A DNA stretch of 64,000 bases, from positions 1 to 64,000 of the forward strand of contig NZ_BAGC01000040.1 of NCBI RefSeq assembly GCF_000308655.1. The letters are read 5' to 3'. The notes below the pieces were generated by a model. The model was not told the DNA's origin, made no database searches, and saw only the letters and a program-made list of their open reading frames with translations. How positions within the stretch are numbered: the first letter of the stretch is position 1; every line of letters begins with the position of its first letter. This stretch comes from Nocardia niigatensis NBRC 100131 (GTDB lineage: Bacteria > Actinomycetota > Actinomycetes > Mycobacteriales > Mycobacteriaceae). Positions 26,165 through 35,285 of the stretch are shown one piece after another. The translations under genes were made by a program, and so were the position numbers.

Positions 26165-27285
26165 CCGGCGGTCCTGACACGCACGTCACCGACGGTCACG
26201 GTCTCGTACACCCGCAGGATCTGCTCGGCCACGACCGGCCAATCGTATTCGCCGACAACCTGATTGGCGGTGCGGATGAACTCCTCGCGCCGGTCGTCGT
26301 CGGTCAGCAGGCCGCTGATCGCCTCGCCCAGCCGCGCCGAGTCGCCGACCGGCACCAGCAGGCCCGCGGTGCCGTCGCGCAGCACCCGGCGGAAGGCGTC
26401 CAGATCGCTGGCCACCACGGCGGTCCCGGCGGCCATGGCCTCGACCAGCACGATGCCGAAGCTCTCACCGCCGAGATTGGGCGCGACATAGACATCGGCG
26501 CTGCGCATGGCCGACGCCTTCTCGGCATCCGACACCTGGCCGAGGAAGCGCAGGTGTCCGGCGTTCTCCCCCGCCTCGCGCCGCAGCCGGTCCTCATCGC
26601 CGCGGCCGACGATCAGCACCTCGAGGTCCGGATGCCGGCGCACCAGCGCGGGCAGCGCGCCGAGCAGCACCTCCATGCCCTTGCGCGGCTCGTCGAACCG
26701 GCCCAGGAACAGCACCGACTTCCCCGCGCGCGGATACCCGTCCAGCAGCGGCGCGTACGCGAACGCGGGCACGTCGACGCCATTGGGAATCTCGACCGCG
26801 TCCCCGCCGAGCGCCTCCACCTGCCAGCGCCGCGCCAGCTCGCTCACCGCGATCCGCCCGCTGATCTTCTCGTGGTACGGCCGCAGCACGCCCTGAAAAG
26901 TGCTCAGTACCAGCGATTTCGTGGTCGAGGTGTGGAAGGTGGCCACGATCGGCCCCTCCGCGATCTTCAATGCCAGCATGGACAGGCTGGGCGCGTTGGG
27001 TTCGTGGATGTGCAGGACGTCGAAATCGTTCTCGGCGATCCAGCGGCGGATCCGGGTATAGGCGGTGGGCCCGAACGACAGTCGCGCCACCGACCCGTTG
27101 TAGGGGATCGCGACGGCCTTGCCCGCCGACACCACGAAATCGGGCAGCGGGGTGTCGTCGGCGGCGGGGGCGAGCACGCTCACCTTGTGGCCGCGCTCGA
27201 TGAGCACCTGGGCGAGCTCCACGACATGGGCTTGCACACCGCCCGGCACATCGAACGAATACGGGCAGACCATGCCGATTCTCAT
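26161..27285 (-). CDS. pimA: Phosphatidyl-myo-inositol mannosyltransferase PimA
   Basis: PimA transfers the first mannose from GDP-mannose to the 2-OH of phosphatidylinositol on the inner membrane face. The 374-residue GT4/GT-B enzyme begins MRIGMVCPYSFDVPGGVQAH and shows HIHEPNAPSLSMLAL, TFHTSTTKSLVLS, FLGRFDEPRKGMEVL and the donor-site E-x7-E motif in ESFGIVLVEAMA. The start is the ATG at 27283-27285; the open frame runs upstream into patA but relatives start here. It overlaps patA by four bases and Nudix by four bases. Confidence 0.95.
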   Translation of the reverse strand: MRIGMVCPYSFDVPGGVQAHVVELAQVLIERGHKVSVLAPAADDTPLPDFVVSAGKAVAIPYNGSVARLSFGPTAYTRIRRWIAENDFDVLHIHEPNAPSLSMLALKIAEGPIVATFHTSTTKSLVLSTFQGVLRPYHEKISGRIAVSELARRWQVEALGGDAVEIPNGVDVPAFAYAPLLDGYPRAGKSVLFLGRFDEPRKGMEVLLGALPALVRRHPDLEVLIVGRGDEDRLRREAGENAGHLRFLGQVSDAEKASAMRSADVYVAPNLGGESFGIVLVEAMAAGTAVVASDLDAFRRVLRDGTAGLLVPVGDSARLGEAISGLLTDDDRREEFIRTANQVVGEYDWPVVAEQILRVYETVTVGDVRVRTAG

Positions 27286-28268
27286 AGCGCCCCTGTTTCC
27301 GGAGACCTCTGCGCGTCGTACCCCAGCGCCTGTTGCGCGACGGCGATACGTTCCAGTCTGGCCTGTGACAGGTCGCTTTCCCACATCGGCTGGAGCATGT
27401 GCCAGTCGGCCGGGTGCGCGGCGATATTGGCGGCGAAGACATCTGCCAGGGCCTGGGTGGCCGGCGTGATGCCCCCGGACAGATCCAGGGCCTCGAACAC
27501 CCGCATGCCCCAGCCCTCGCGGCCGTCCGCCTCGGTGGTGAACCAGCAGTGCACGGGCAGCAGCGCGGCCCCGGTGTCGGCGGCCAGCTTGGCGGCGCCG
27601 GCGGGCAGCCAGGTGCGTTCGCCGTACATGGTGACGGGGACGCCCTTGCCGGTGAGGTCGCGCTCGCCCATCAGGCAGACGACCTTGTTGTCCCGCAGCC
27701 GATCCGCGAGCTGCGGGAACGGCGGCTGCTCACCGCCGGTCAGCGGAAACACCTCGAAACCCAGACTCTCCCGGTATTCGACGAACCGCTCGAACAGCGA
27801 CTCCGGCTTCAAACGCTCTGCGACCGTGGAGAACTGGCCGTAGTTCTGGACCAGCCAGACCCCGGCCATATCCCAGTTGCCCGAGTGCGGCAGCACCAGC
27901 AGCGCTCCCCTGCCGCGGGCCAGCGCGGCGTCGAGGTGCTCGACCCCGTCCACGTGCAACTGTCCGAGCACGGTGTGATCCATGGACGGCAGCCGGAACG
28001 CCTCGCGCCAATACCGGGCGTAGGACCGCATGCTCGCCGCGATCAGGCTGTCCGGCACCGCTTGCGGCGTCGTCCCCACCACGCGGGCGAGGTTGCGGCG
28101 CAGTTGGTTCGGGTGCCCGCGATGCGACTTCCGGTTCGACCGCTGGGCGGCGGCGTTCGCGCCCGCGTCGAAGCCCTTGCGCACCATGCGCTCCGGCAGG
28201 CCGCGGACAAGCCGCCACCCGGCCGCGAACGCCTTGTCGGTCATCGCGGACGTGAAATCGGTTGTCAC
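27282..28268 (-). CDS. patA: Phosphatidylinositol mannoside acyltransferase (PatA)
   Basis: A 328-residue member of the HtrB/LpxL-type acyltransferase family. The HX4D catalytic motif is HSGNWD (about residue 128), followed by the conserved LMGERDLTGKGVPVTMYGER strand-loop. In mycolate bacteria this enzyme adds palmitate to the mannose of PIM1/PIM2. It sits between pgsA1 and pimA with minimal spacing, exactly as in mycobacteria. It is peripheral to the membrane and has no signal peptide. Confidence 0.94.
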   Translation of the reverse strand: MTTDFTSAMTDKAFAAGWRLVRGLPERMVRKGFDAGANAAAQRSNRKSHRGHPNQLRRNLARVVGTTPQAVPDSLIAASMRSYARYWREAFRLPSMDHTVLGQLHVDGVEHLDAALARGRGALLVLPHSGNWDMAGVWLVQNYGQFSTVAERLKPESLFERFVEYRESLGFEVFPLTGGEQPPFPQLADRLRDNKVVCLMGERDLTGKGVPVTMYGERTWLPAGAAKLAADTGAALLPVHCWFTTEADGREGWGMRVFEALDLSGGITPATQALADVFAANIAAHPADWHMLQPMWESDLSQARLERIAVAQQALGYDAQRSPETGAL

Positions 28269-28270
28269 CG

Positions 28271-28936
28271 CTACGGTTCCTCCGGGGTCTTCGCCGTGGG
28301 GGCGATGATGTCGCGGGCGCCGGGCGAGTTGCGCACCGCCAGCACCCGCTGGAAGACGGTGATGATGCTGAGCACGGCCAGCGCGTACATGGCCACGTAC
28401 ACCGCGTACGACAGCCAGGTGATGCCGAAATAACCGCCGATGCCGGTGAATCCGGCGCCGACCAGCACGATAACCAGCCGATCGGGCCGCTCGATCAGGC
28501 CGCCGTCAGCGGAGAGCCCGCTGGCCTCGGCACGCGCCTTGGCGTACGAGATGACCTGCGAGGTCACCAGCACCACCAGGGTCGCCACGAACAGGTGCTC
28601 GGAGTTCTCGTGGTACACCGACCACCAGGCCAGCGCCGCGAAGATGGCGCCGTCGGCCACGCGGTCACACGTGGCGTCCAGCACCGCACCGTATTTCGTG
28701 CCGCCGCCGCGGGCGCGGGCCATGGCCCCGTCCAGCATGTCGAACATGACGAACAGCCAGATCACCATGGTTCCCCAGAACAGGTGACCGGTCGGGAACA
28801 GCGTCACCGCCGCCACGATCGAGGCGGTGGTGCCGATGAGCGTCATCGCATCCGGCGTGAGGCCCGTGCTCACCAGCGCTTTGCCCAGCGGCGCAGTCGC
28901 TTTGGCGAACGTCTCGCGACCGAAGAAGCTCAGCAC
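28271..28936 (-). CDS. pgsA1: Phosphatidylinositol phosphate synthase (PgsA1)
   Basis: A 221-residue CDP-alcohol phosphotransferase with six hydrophobic segments. The catalytic motif DGX2ARX8GX3DX3D is seen as FDMLDGAMARARGGGTKYGA followed by VLDATCD. In actinobacteria this product joins CDP-diacylglycerol to inositol 3-phosphate, giving phosphatidylinositol phosphate for PIMs and lipomannan. It is separated by one or two bases from its neighbours, so this is a tightly coupled operon. Confidence 0.95.
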   Translation of the reverse strand: MLSFFGRETFAKATAPLGKALVSTGLTPDAMTLIGTTASIVAAVTLFPTGHLFWGTMVIWLFVMFDMLDGAMARARGGGTKYGAVLDATCDRVADGAIFAALAWWSVYHENSEHLFVATLVVLVTSQVISYAKARAEASGLSADGGLIERPDRLVIVLVGAGFTGIGGYFGITWLSYAVYVAMYALAVLSIITVFQRVLAVRNSPGARDIIAPTAKTPEEP

Positions 28937-28937
28937 G

Positions 28938-29531
28938 CTACCCGGCGTCCTTCCATGCGTCGGCTTCCTTCCACGCCTGTGCCAGCAGCGCCCGGGTTTC
29001 CCGGAGCAACTGCGGCATCACCTTCACTCCGCCGACGACGGTAATGAAGTTCGCGTCCCCACTCCAGCGCGGCACGATATGTTGATGCAGGTGATCGGCG
29101 AGTGAACCACCGGCAACGCCACCGAGATTCAGGCCGACATTGAAGCCCTCGGGCCGCGACACCTGCTTCATCACCCGGATCGCCTGCTGGGTGAACGCCA
29201 TCAGCTCGGCGCTCTCCTCGGCGGTCAGGTCCTCGAGGTTGGCGACGCGACGGTAGGGCACCACCATCATGTGGCCGGGGTTGTACGGGTACAGGTTCAG
29301 CACCGCGTACACCGATTCACCACGCGCGATGATCAGGCCGTCCTCGTCCGACATCTGCGGGATGTCGGTGAAGGGATGCCCGGTCTTCTTGGGCGCGTCG
29401 ACCTTCCGGTCTTCGGCCTCGCCGGTGATGTAGGACATCCGGTACGGGGTCCACAGCCGCTGCAGCCGGTCGGGGTCCCCCGCACCGGTGTCCACGATCT
29501 GCTCGGACACGGGTGCCGTCCAATCGCTCAT
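28938..29531 (-). CDS. HIT family hydrolase (Ap4A phosphorylase-like)
   Basis: A 197-residue histidine-triad protein with [17 protein letters not shown] and the active-site triad [10 protein letters not shown] (His-x-His-x-His). The [17 protein letters not shown]-terminal extension and length match the actinobacterial group placed between thrS and pgsA1, related to diadenosine tetraphosphate phosphorylases. The start at 29531 overlaps the thrS stop. Ap4A is made by aminoacyl-tRNA synthetases, so coupling to thrS is sensible, though a functional link is inference. Confidence 0.92.
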   Translation of the reverse strand: MSDWTAPVSEQIVDTGAGDPDRLQRLWTPYRMSYITGEAEDRKVDAPKKTGHPFTDIPQMSDEDGLIIARGESVYAVLNLYPYNPGHMMVVPYRRVANLEDLTAEESAELMAFTQQAIRVMKQVSRPEGFNVGLNLGGVAGGSLADHLHQHIVPRWSGDANFITVVGGVKVMPQLLRETRALLAQAWKEADAWKDAG

Positions 29532-31585
29532 CGATCCGCCTTGCGGATCTCGAAGCCCGCGGCGGTCGGCGACCCGTTCTCGCGGCGCCCGATCCAGTCC
29601 ACGATGGTGGCGATGGCGTCGGCGACGGGCACGCCGTTGACCTGCGTGCCGTCGCGGAAGCGGAAGCTGACCGCGTCGCTCTCCACGTCGCGGGCGCCGG
29701 CCAGCAGCATGAACGGGATCTTCTGCGCGGTCTGGTTGAAGATCTTCTTCTGCATGCGGTCGTCGCTGCGGTCGACCTCGGCGCGAATGTTGCTGTCGCG
29801 CAACTGCTCGATGACGCCGTCGAGGTGTTCGGCGAAGGCCTCGGCGACCGGGATGCCCACCACCTGCACCGGCGACAGCCAGGCCGGGAACGCGCCCGCG
29901 TAGTGCTCGGTGAGCACGCCGAAGAAGCGCTCGATGGAGCCGAAGAGCGCGCGGTGGATCATGACCGGGCGGTGCTTGGCGCCATCGGAGCCGGTGTACT
30001 CCAGCTCGAAACGCTCGGGCAGGTTGAAGTCCAGCTGGATGGTGGACATCTGCCAGGTGCGGCCCAGCGCGTCCTTGGCCTGCACCGAGATCTTCGGACC
30101 GTAGAACGCGGCCCCGCCCGGATCCGGCACCAGCTCCAGACCGGAGTCGGTGGCCACCTTGCGCAGGGTCTCGGTGGCCTCCTCCCACAGCTCGTCGGAG
30201 CCCACGAACTTCTTCGGGTCCTTGGTGGACAGCTCGAGGTAGAAGTCGTCGAGACCGTAGTCGCGCAGCAGGCTCAGCACGAACTGCAGCGTGGAGGTGA
30301 GCTCCGCGTGCATCTGCTCCTTGGTGCAGTAGATGTGCGCGTCGTCCTGCGTCATACCGCGCACGCGGGTCAGGCCGTGCACGACGCCGGACTTCTCGTA
30401 GCGGTAGACCGAGCCGAATTCGAACATGCGCAAGGGCAGTTCGCGGTAGGAGCGCCCGCGCGACCGGAAGATCAGGTTGTGCATCGGGCAGTTCATCGGC
30501 TTGACGTAGTAGTCCTGGCCGGGCTTGCGCACCGAGCCGTCCTCATTGAGTTCGGCGTCGAGGTGCATGGCCGGGAACATGCCGTCGCGGTACCAGTCCA
30601 GGTGGCCGGAGACCTCGAACAGATGACCCTTGGTGATGTGCGGGGTGTTGACGAACTCGTAGCCGGCGGCGATGTGGCGGCGGCGCGAGTAGTCCTCGAG
30701 CTCCTTGCGGATGATGCCGCCCTTGGGATGGAACACCGGCAGGCCCGAGCCCAGCTCGTCGGGGAAGGAGAACAGGTCCAGCTCCAGGCCCAGCTTGCGG
30801 TGGTCGCGCTTCTCGGCCTCCTCGAGCAGGTGCAGGTACTCGTCCTGGGCCTCGCTGGATTCCCAGGCGGTGCCGTAGATGCGCTGCAGGTCCTCGCGGG
30901 ACTGGTCACCACGCCAGTAGGCGGCCGAGGAGCGGGTCAGCTTGAAGGCCGGAATGTACTTGGTGGTGGGGATGTGCGGGCCGCGGCACAGATCGCCCCA
31001 GAGCTTCTCGCCGGTGCGGGGGTCCAGGTTGTCGTAGATGGTCAGCTCTTTGCCGCCGACCTCCATGACCTCCGGATCGTCGATGCCCGACTTGTCGGAG
31101 ATGAGCTCCAGCTTGAACGGCTCCTTCGCCAGTTCGACCCGGGCCTCGTCGATCTCGACCACCCGGCGCGAAAACCGCTGCGCGCCTTTGATGATCTTCT
31201 TCATCCGGGACTCCAGCTTGGCCAGATCCTCCGGGGTGAAGGGACGGTCTACCTGGAAGTCGTAGTAGAAGCCGTCCTTGATGAACGGGCCGATGCCCAG
31301 CTTGGCCTCGGGGAACTCCTGCTGCACCGCCTGGGCCAGCACGTGCGCGGCCGAGTGGCGGATCACATTGCGGCCGTCCGGGGAATCGGCGGTGACGACC
31401 TCGACCTCGGTGTCGAGCTCGGGCACCCAGGACAGGTCCTTGAGCGCGCCGTCGGCATCCTTCACCACGATGACCGCGCCCGGTCCCTTACTCGGCAGAT
31501 CCGCCTCGCGCACCGCGGCCCCGGCGGTAGTCCCAGCCGCAACCCGGACGCGGGCGACTGGGGTCTGCTGGGGTGAGGTGGTCAC
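29528..31585 (-). CDS. thrS: Threonyl-tRNA synthetase
   Basis: A 685-residue class II synthetase that charges tRNA-Thr. It has the N-terminal TGS and editing (SAD) domains with [11 protein letters not shown] and the C-terminal HGxxH-like metal site. The catalytic core has motif 2 ([17 protein letters not shown]), a zinc-site cysteine in [10 protein letters not shown], motif 3 and a HGXTP anticodon domain at the end. The start is GTG at 31583-31585, giving [10 protein letters not shown] long upstream open frame is not coding. It heads the PIM operon, and its leader contains a stable hairpin (31616-31654). Confidence 0.97.
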   Translation of the reverse strand: MTTSPQQTPVARVRVAAGTTAGAAVREADLPSKGPGAVIVVKDADGALKDLSWVPELDTEVEVVTADSPDGRNVIRHSAAHVLAQAVQQEFPEAKLGIGPFIKDGFYYDFQVDRPFTPEDLAKLESRMKKIIKGAQRFSRRVVEIDEARVELAKEPFKLELISDKSGIDDPEVMEVGGKELTIYDNLDPRTGEKLWGDLCRGPHIPTTKYIPAFKLTRSSAAYWRGDQSREDLQRIYGTAWESSEAQDEYLHLLEEAEKRDHRKLGLELDLFSFPDELGSGLPVFHPKGGIIRKELEDYSRRRHIAAGYEFVNTPHITKGHLFEVSGHLDWYRDGMFPAMHLDAELNEDGSVRKPGQDYYVKPMNCPMHNLIFRSRGRSYRELPLRMFEFGSVYRYEKSGVVHGLTRVRGMTQDDAHIYCTKEQMHAELTSTLQFVLSLLRDYGLDDFYLELSTKDPKKFVGSDELWEEATETLRKVATDSGLELVPDPGGAAFYGPKISVQAKDALGRTWQMSTIQLDFNLPERFELEYTGSDGAKHRPVMIHRALFGSIERFFGVLTEHYAGAFPAWLSPVQVVGIPVAEAFAEHLDGVIEQLRDSNIRAEVDRSDDRMQKKIFNQTAQKIPFMLLAGARDVESDAVSFRFRDGTQVNGVPVADAIATIVDWIGRRENGSPTAAGFEIRKADR

Positions 31586-31615
31586 GGCTGCGCACTCCTT
31601 GGCATCGTAGGCGGC

Positions 31616-31654
31616 GAGAACTCTCGCGCCAGGTCTGGTGCGAGGAGAGTTCTC
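31616..31654 (-). promoter_or_regulatory. Leader hairpin upstream of thrS
   Basis: GAGAACTCTC (31616-31625) and GAGAGTTCTC (31645-31654) are exact complements, and the adjoining CGCGCC and GGTGCG extend the stem with a bulge. The hairpin lies about 30 bases before the thrS GTG and would be in its leader RNA. It has no T run, so it is not an ordinary terminator; leader control of thrS is possible. The rest of the 31586-31897 gap shows nothing else. Confidence 0.4.
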
Positions 31655-31897
31655 CCCGCGATCGTGGCCGGTCACGAAACGCAAAGCCCCGGCGGCCACC
31701 ACTCTATCGGCACGGTTCTCGCCGCGCGCCGATGGACCGACCCCGCCGCGTGGCCCCTGCCCCGGACACGGCCCCGCCGAGTCGTTCACACCACTGCGAC
31801 CAGGCAAAACAACGGTCGAACCGGGACGCGGTACGTCCCGCTGCGGCGCAGGCCGTTTCGGGCGGCCGAGGCGCACCCCGAGACCGGCCGGGCCTGG

Positions 31898-32653
31898 TCA
31901 GCCGCGGGCGGCGACCTCGGCGAGCAGGGCTTCGCGCTCCGGGGCGGGGCGTTTGGGGCAGCTGGTGCACATGTCGCAGCCGGGAACCTCGAAGACCAGG
32001 CAGCAGGAGATGCGGCGAACGAAGGTCCGGCCGCCGATGTCCTGGAACCGCGGCACGGGCAGGCGCCCTGCCACGTCGCGGGCCAGGCGGGCGCCCGCAT
32101 CGGCCGCGCCGATGTCCAGCGCCCGGTTGCCGATGGCGTCGGCGACGATCGCCCAGAGCGAGGGAACGCCCGCGCCGGAGACCTCCGCGACGACCGGGAT
32201 TACCCGGGACAAGGTGTGCCGCAGGGCGTGGCCGATCGGAGTGGTGGCACAGCAGGCCGCCGTATGCGATTCCGGGTGAGCGCAATTCGCCACGGCCGCA
32301 GCGGAATCCGTCTCGGCGGCGGGGCTCGTCGCGAGCACCGCCGTGCCCAGCGCCACGGTGTAGGCGTGCGGTTGCGGCAGCACCCGCTCGACGCCGCCGT
32401 CCGGCCGGATCTCCAGGGCGATGTGCTCGAGCGCCGGGTCGAAGGCGGGCCGGTTCGCGGCCACGGCCGCGACGATCGGATCCACCAGCGACGAGGCCGC
32501 CATGCACCACCACAGCGTGCCCGACACCCGCGAGTTGGCAGTCCCCCACGAGATCCCCATATCGGCGATCCGCTCGGCAAGCCACGGTGGCCGCACGAGC
32601 TGGGTGCCCGGCGCCAGGGCCTGTGAAACGGGGGGCTGCGCAACCATTTCCAT
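31898..32653 (-). CDS. FhuF-like (2Fe-2S) protein, probable ferric-siderophore reductase
   Basis: A 251-residue protein whose C-terminus reads RRISCCLVFEVPGCDMCTSC. This gives the CC-x10-C-x2-C pattern that binds the [2Fe-2S] cluster of FhuF-type ferric reductases. The N-terminal part resembles IucA/FhuF accessory domains (SGTLWWCMAASSLVDP). Such proteins reduce iron in imported siderophores. The ATG at 32651-32653 has GGAG five bases upstream. It stands alone between thrS and a carbonic anhydrase fusion; no siderophore genes are adjacent. Confidence 0.82.
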   Translation of the reverse strand: MEMVAQPPVSQALAPGTQLVRPPWLAERIADMGISWGTANSRVSGTLWWCMAASSLVDPIVAAVAANRPAFDPALEHIALEIRPDGGVERVLPQPHAYTVALGTAVLATSPAAETDSAAAVANCAHPESHTAACCATTPIGHALRHTLSRVIPVVAEVSGAGVPSLWAIVADAIGNRALDIGAADAGARLARDVAGRLPVPRFQDIGGRTFVRRISCCLVFEVPGCDMCTSCPKRPAPEREALLAEVAARG

Positions 32654-32827
32654 TCGACTCCGATCCGGCCGATCCACGGTGATTACTACCCACGATGTCA
32701 CGTTTTCGCGCCCAGGTGGGCCGCTCCCCCGCGGCCCTGACGCACCCGTTCGACTCGCGATGCCGCGAGGCGGCCTCAGCGTATGCCGCGGGCGGTTCCC
32801 GGATGCGCCGACGCGCCCGAAAACCGC

Positions 32828-32866
32828 GATGGTGCGGGCATTCCCGAGACGGGAAGCCCGCACCAT
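32828..32866 (-). terminator. Terminator after the first SulP/carbonic anhydrase gene
   Basis: GATGGTGCGGGC (32828-32839) and GCCCGCACCATC (32855-32866) are exact complements, and TTCCCG/CGGGAA pair inside. On the minus strand the stem is followed shortly by GGTTTT. It begins 19 bases after the stop of the gene ending at 32886. Confidence 0.75.
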
Positions 32867-32885
32867 CACAGGGCAGGTGGGCGGC

Positions 32886-35093
32886 TCAGTGGGTGTGCGC
32901 CAACGCCGACAGCTCAGCCGCGTCGATTTCCCGGATGCCGGTCGAGGTGACCTCCAGGACTCGGGCGGGCCCGATGTCGAAGAACAGGCCGGAGACCTCG
33001 AGGCCGCGTTCCAGGATCGCCCGGCGGACCACGGGGTGGGCGCGCAGGGTGTCGAGCTGGACGGCAACGTTCACAATGGACAGCTGGTCCGGTATCCCGA
33101 ATCCGGCACGGGCCGCGGCGGTGGCAACCGGGTCGTCGGAGTGGAAGCGGTCCATGCTGGCCCGGCCGTGGACCAGCCAGTTGCCCAGGCCGGGGCCGGT
33201 GGGCCCGCCCGCGACCAGTGCCTTCATCGCCCCGCAGGCGGAGTGGCCGCAGACCACCACGTTGTCCACACCCAACTCCTCGATGGCGAAGGCGAGCGCC
33301 GCCTCGAAGGAGGTGTCGCGGCCACCGGGGACCACGAGATTGCCGACATTGCGGACGGTGAACAGGTCACCGGGGCCGCTATTGGTGATCACATTGGGCA
33401 CGATCCGCGAATCCGCGCAGGTCAGGAAGAGCGAGTGCGGGTTCTGCCCGTCGCGCAGCTCGTCCAGGTGCGGGCGCACCACGTGGGCGTTGCGCTGATG
33501 GAAGGCGGCTACGCCCTTGGTGATCGGGTTGCCGTCGTCCTCGCGCCAGGGGCGCAGCACATCGTCCAGCAGGCTGCGGGCGCGGCCGCGAACCGGCGGG
33601 CCGGTCAGGGCGTGTTCCATGCGGGCGGTCCCGAGCTCCACGAATTCGACTGTGCCGCCGGTGCTCTCGTGCTGCTTGGACCAGTCGTGGATGGCCTCGT
33701 AGGCGGCGTGATCGAGGAAGTCGACGCTCATCTCGACCAGCACGTCGACCCCTTCTGGCACCTTGCGCAGTTCCGAGGACAGCTTGGGCAGCGCCAGGAA
33801 CGTGCAGGTGCCGTCGATGCTGACCAGCCAGCGATCGGTGCCGGTCACCTCGCCGGCGGTCACCGAGACGCGCACGACCCGCCACAGCAGCAGCGCGAAG
33901 GCCAGCGCGAGGCCGATGATGACGCCCTCGAGGAGGTTCAGGAACACCACGCCGAGCACGGTCACCACGTAGACGAGCAGGTCGCCGGTGCGCCTGGCCA
34001 GTCTGATGTGGGCGAGTTTGACCAGCTGGATGCCGACCACGATCAGCAGACCGGCCAGCGCGGATTTCGGGATCTGCTGCACCAGGCCGACCAGCGCGAC
34101 CGAGAACACCAGGATCCAGACGCCGTGCAGGAAGGCCGAGGCACGCGAGCGAGCGCCGGCCTGCACATTGGTGGCACTGCGCACGATGACGCCGGTGACG
34201 GGCAGGCCGCCGAGGCCGCCGGAGATCACATTGGCCGCGCCCTGCCCGACCAGTTCACGATCGAAGTCGGTGCGCGGGCCGGTGTGCATCTTGTCGACGG
34301 CGACCGCCGACAGCAGGCTCTCCACGCTGGCGATCAGGGCGATGGTCAGTGCCGCGAGCACCACCGCGCCCCAGTTGCCCGACGGCAGCTGCGGAAGTCC
34401 GACGGCGTCGAACAGCGAGCCGCTCAAGACAATTCGTTCGGGGTCGCCGGGCAGCACCAGCGACAGCACGGTGCCGGTCACGACAGCGACCAGCGGGCCG
34501 GGCAGCACCTCGAGCCGTCCGGGCACGTACTTCCAGGCGAGCATGATGGCGATGACGACGACGCCGATCGCGAAGTCGTCGCCGTGCAGGTTCGCGAGTT
34601 CGCCGGGCAGCTGAATCAGGTTCTGCCAGGCCGAACTCCGCGAGGCCCCGCCCAGCAGCACGTGCAGCTGCTGCAGCGCGATGGTGACGCCGATTCCGGC
34701 GAGCATGGCGTGCACCACCACCGGCGCGATGGCCAGCGCGGCGCGGGCAATACGACTGAGCCCGAACAGAATCTGCATGATGCCTGCCAGGACAGTGATG
34801 AAACAGGCTGTCTTCCAGCCGAATTCGTTGATAGTGGTGGCCACGACCACCGTCAGGCCGGCAGCGGGACCGCTGACCTGCAGCGGCGAACCGCCCAGCA
34901 GGCCGACCACGAGGCCGCCGACCACGGCGGCGATGAGACCGGCGGCAATAGGTGCGCCGGAGGCTACGGCAATGCCGAGCGAGAGCGGCAATGCGACGAG
35001 AAAGACGACAAGGGATGCAGGAAGATCATGACGCAGCAGGCTGTCGAGCCGGCCGTCGGGTCTACCTGGCGGTGAATCGGTGTCGCGAGACAT
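32886..35093 (-). CDS. SulP transporter fused to beta-carbonic anhydrase (copy 1)
   Basis: A 735-residue fusion. Residues about 15-400 form a SulP/SLC26 anion transporter with 10 or more membrane segments (DLPASLVVFLVALPLSLGIA; the QVSGPAAGLTVVV motif; ELVGQGAANVISGGLGGLPV). Around 405-510 is a poorly conserved soluble linker in the STAS position. Residues about 530-735 are a beta-carbonic anhydrase with the zinc ligands in CADSRI and GHSACG. The natural reading is bicarbonate uptake coupled to interconversion with CO2. It is a paralogue of the gene at 35286, arranged in tandem, and shares a promoter motif with it. Confidence 0.92.
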   Translation of the reverse strand: MSRDTDSPPGRPDGRLDSLLRHDLPASLVVFLVALPLSLGIAVASGAPIAAGLIAAVVGGLVVGLLGGSPLQVSGPAAGLTVVVATTINEFGWKTACFITVLAGIMQILFGLSRIARAALAIAPVVVHAMLAGIGVTIALQQLHVLLGGASRSSAWQNLIQLPGELANLHGDDFAIGVVVIAIMLAWKYVPGRLEVLPGPLVAVVTGTVLSLVLPGDPERIVLSGSLFDAVGLPQLPSGNWGAVVLAALTIALIASVESLLSAVAVDKMHTGPRTDFDRELVGQGAANVISGGLGGLPVTGVIVRSATNVQAGARSRASAFLHGVWILVFSVALVGLVQQIPKSALAGLLIVVGIQLVKLAHIRLARRTGDLLVYVVTVLGVVFLNLLEGVIIGLALAFALLLWRVVRVSVTAGEVTGTDRWLVSIDGTCTFLALPKLSSELRKVPEGVDVLVEMSVDFLDHAAYEAIHDWSKQHESTGGTVEFVELGTARMEHALTGPPVRGRARSLLDDVLRPWREDDGNPITKGVAAFHQRNAHVVRPHLDELRDGQNPHSLFLTCADSRIVPNVITNSGPGDLFTVRNVGNLVVPGGRDTSFEAALAFAIEELGVDNVVVCGHSACGAMKALVAGGPTGPGLGNWLVHGRASMDRFHSDDPVATAAARAGFGIPDQLSIVNVAVQLDTLRAHPVVRRAILERGLEVSGLFFDIGPARVLEVTSTGIREIDAAELSALAHTH

Positions 35094-35187
35094 TTCGCTC
35101 CTCAGCGAGCATGTACAGGGGGCATCGAATAAAGGCTGCGGGCAGCTTTGACCGCAGACTCACCGGACGAGCAGAACCAGGCTAAAG

Positions 35188-35203
35188 GTAAAGACTTAGC
35201 AAA
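35188..35203. promoter_or_regulatory. Shared upstream motif of SulP/CA copy 1
   Basis: GTAAAGACTTAGCAAA, 95 bases before the copy 1 start. It matches the site before copy 2 (37607-37622) at 13 of 16 positions. An imperfectly related palindrome AGACTT-AGCA-AAGTCT (35192-35207) overlaps it. The surroundings are unusually AT-rich for this genome. Promoter or operator role is inferred. Confidence 0.5.
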
Positions 35204-35230
35204 GTCTGAGAAATATGAGCCAAAATGTAA

Positions 35231-35263
35231 AAGGGGTGTGAACCTTTCAGGTTCACACCCCTT
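35231..35263 (-). terminator. Intrinsic terminator after SulP/CA copy 2
   Basis: AAGGGGTGTGAACCT (35231-35245) pairs perfectly with AGGTTCACACCCCTT (35249-35263) around a three-base loop. It lies 22 bases after the stop of the gene at 35286 and, on the minus strand, leads into TTTTACATTTT. A strong terminator that separates the two paralogues into independent transcripts. Confidence 0.9.
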
Positions 35264-35285
35264 CTTCCCCGGGTCGTCACACGGG

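Noticed and set aside
32421..35075. Very long plus-strand open frame (over 880 codons)
   Set aside because: Entirely antisense to the SulP/carbonic anhydrase gene and rich in Gln/His/Asp/Gly, a typical shadow in high-GC DNA.
35192..35207. AGACTT-AGCA-AAGTCT as a small terminator
   Set aside because: Six pairs with A/T content are too weak; it overlaps the shared promoter motif and is more likely an operator or chance.
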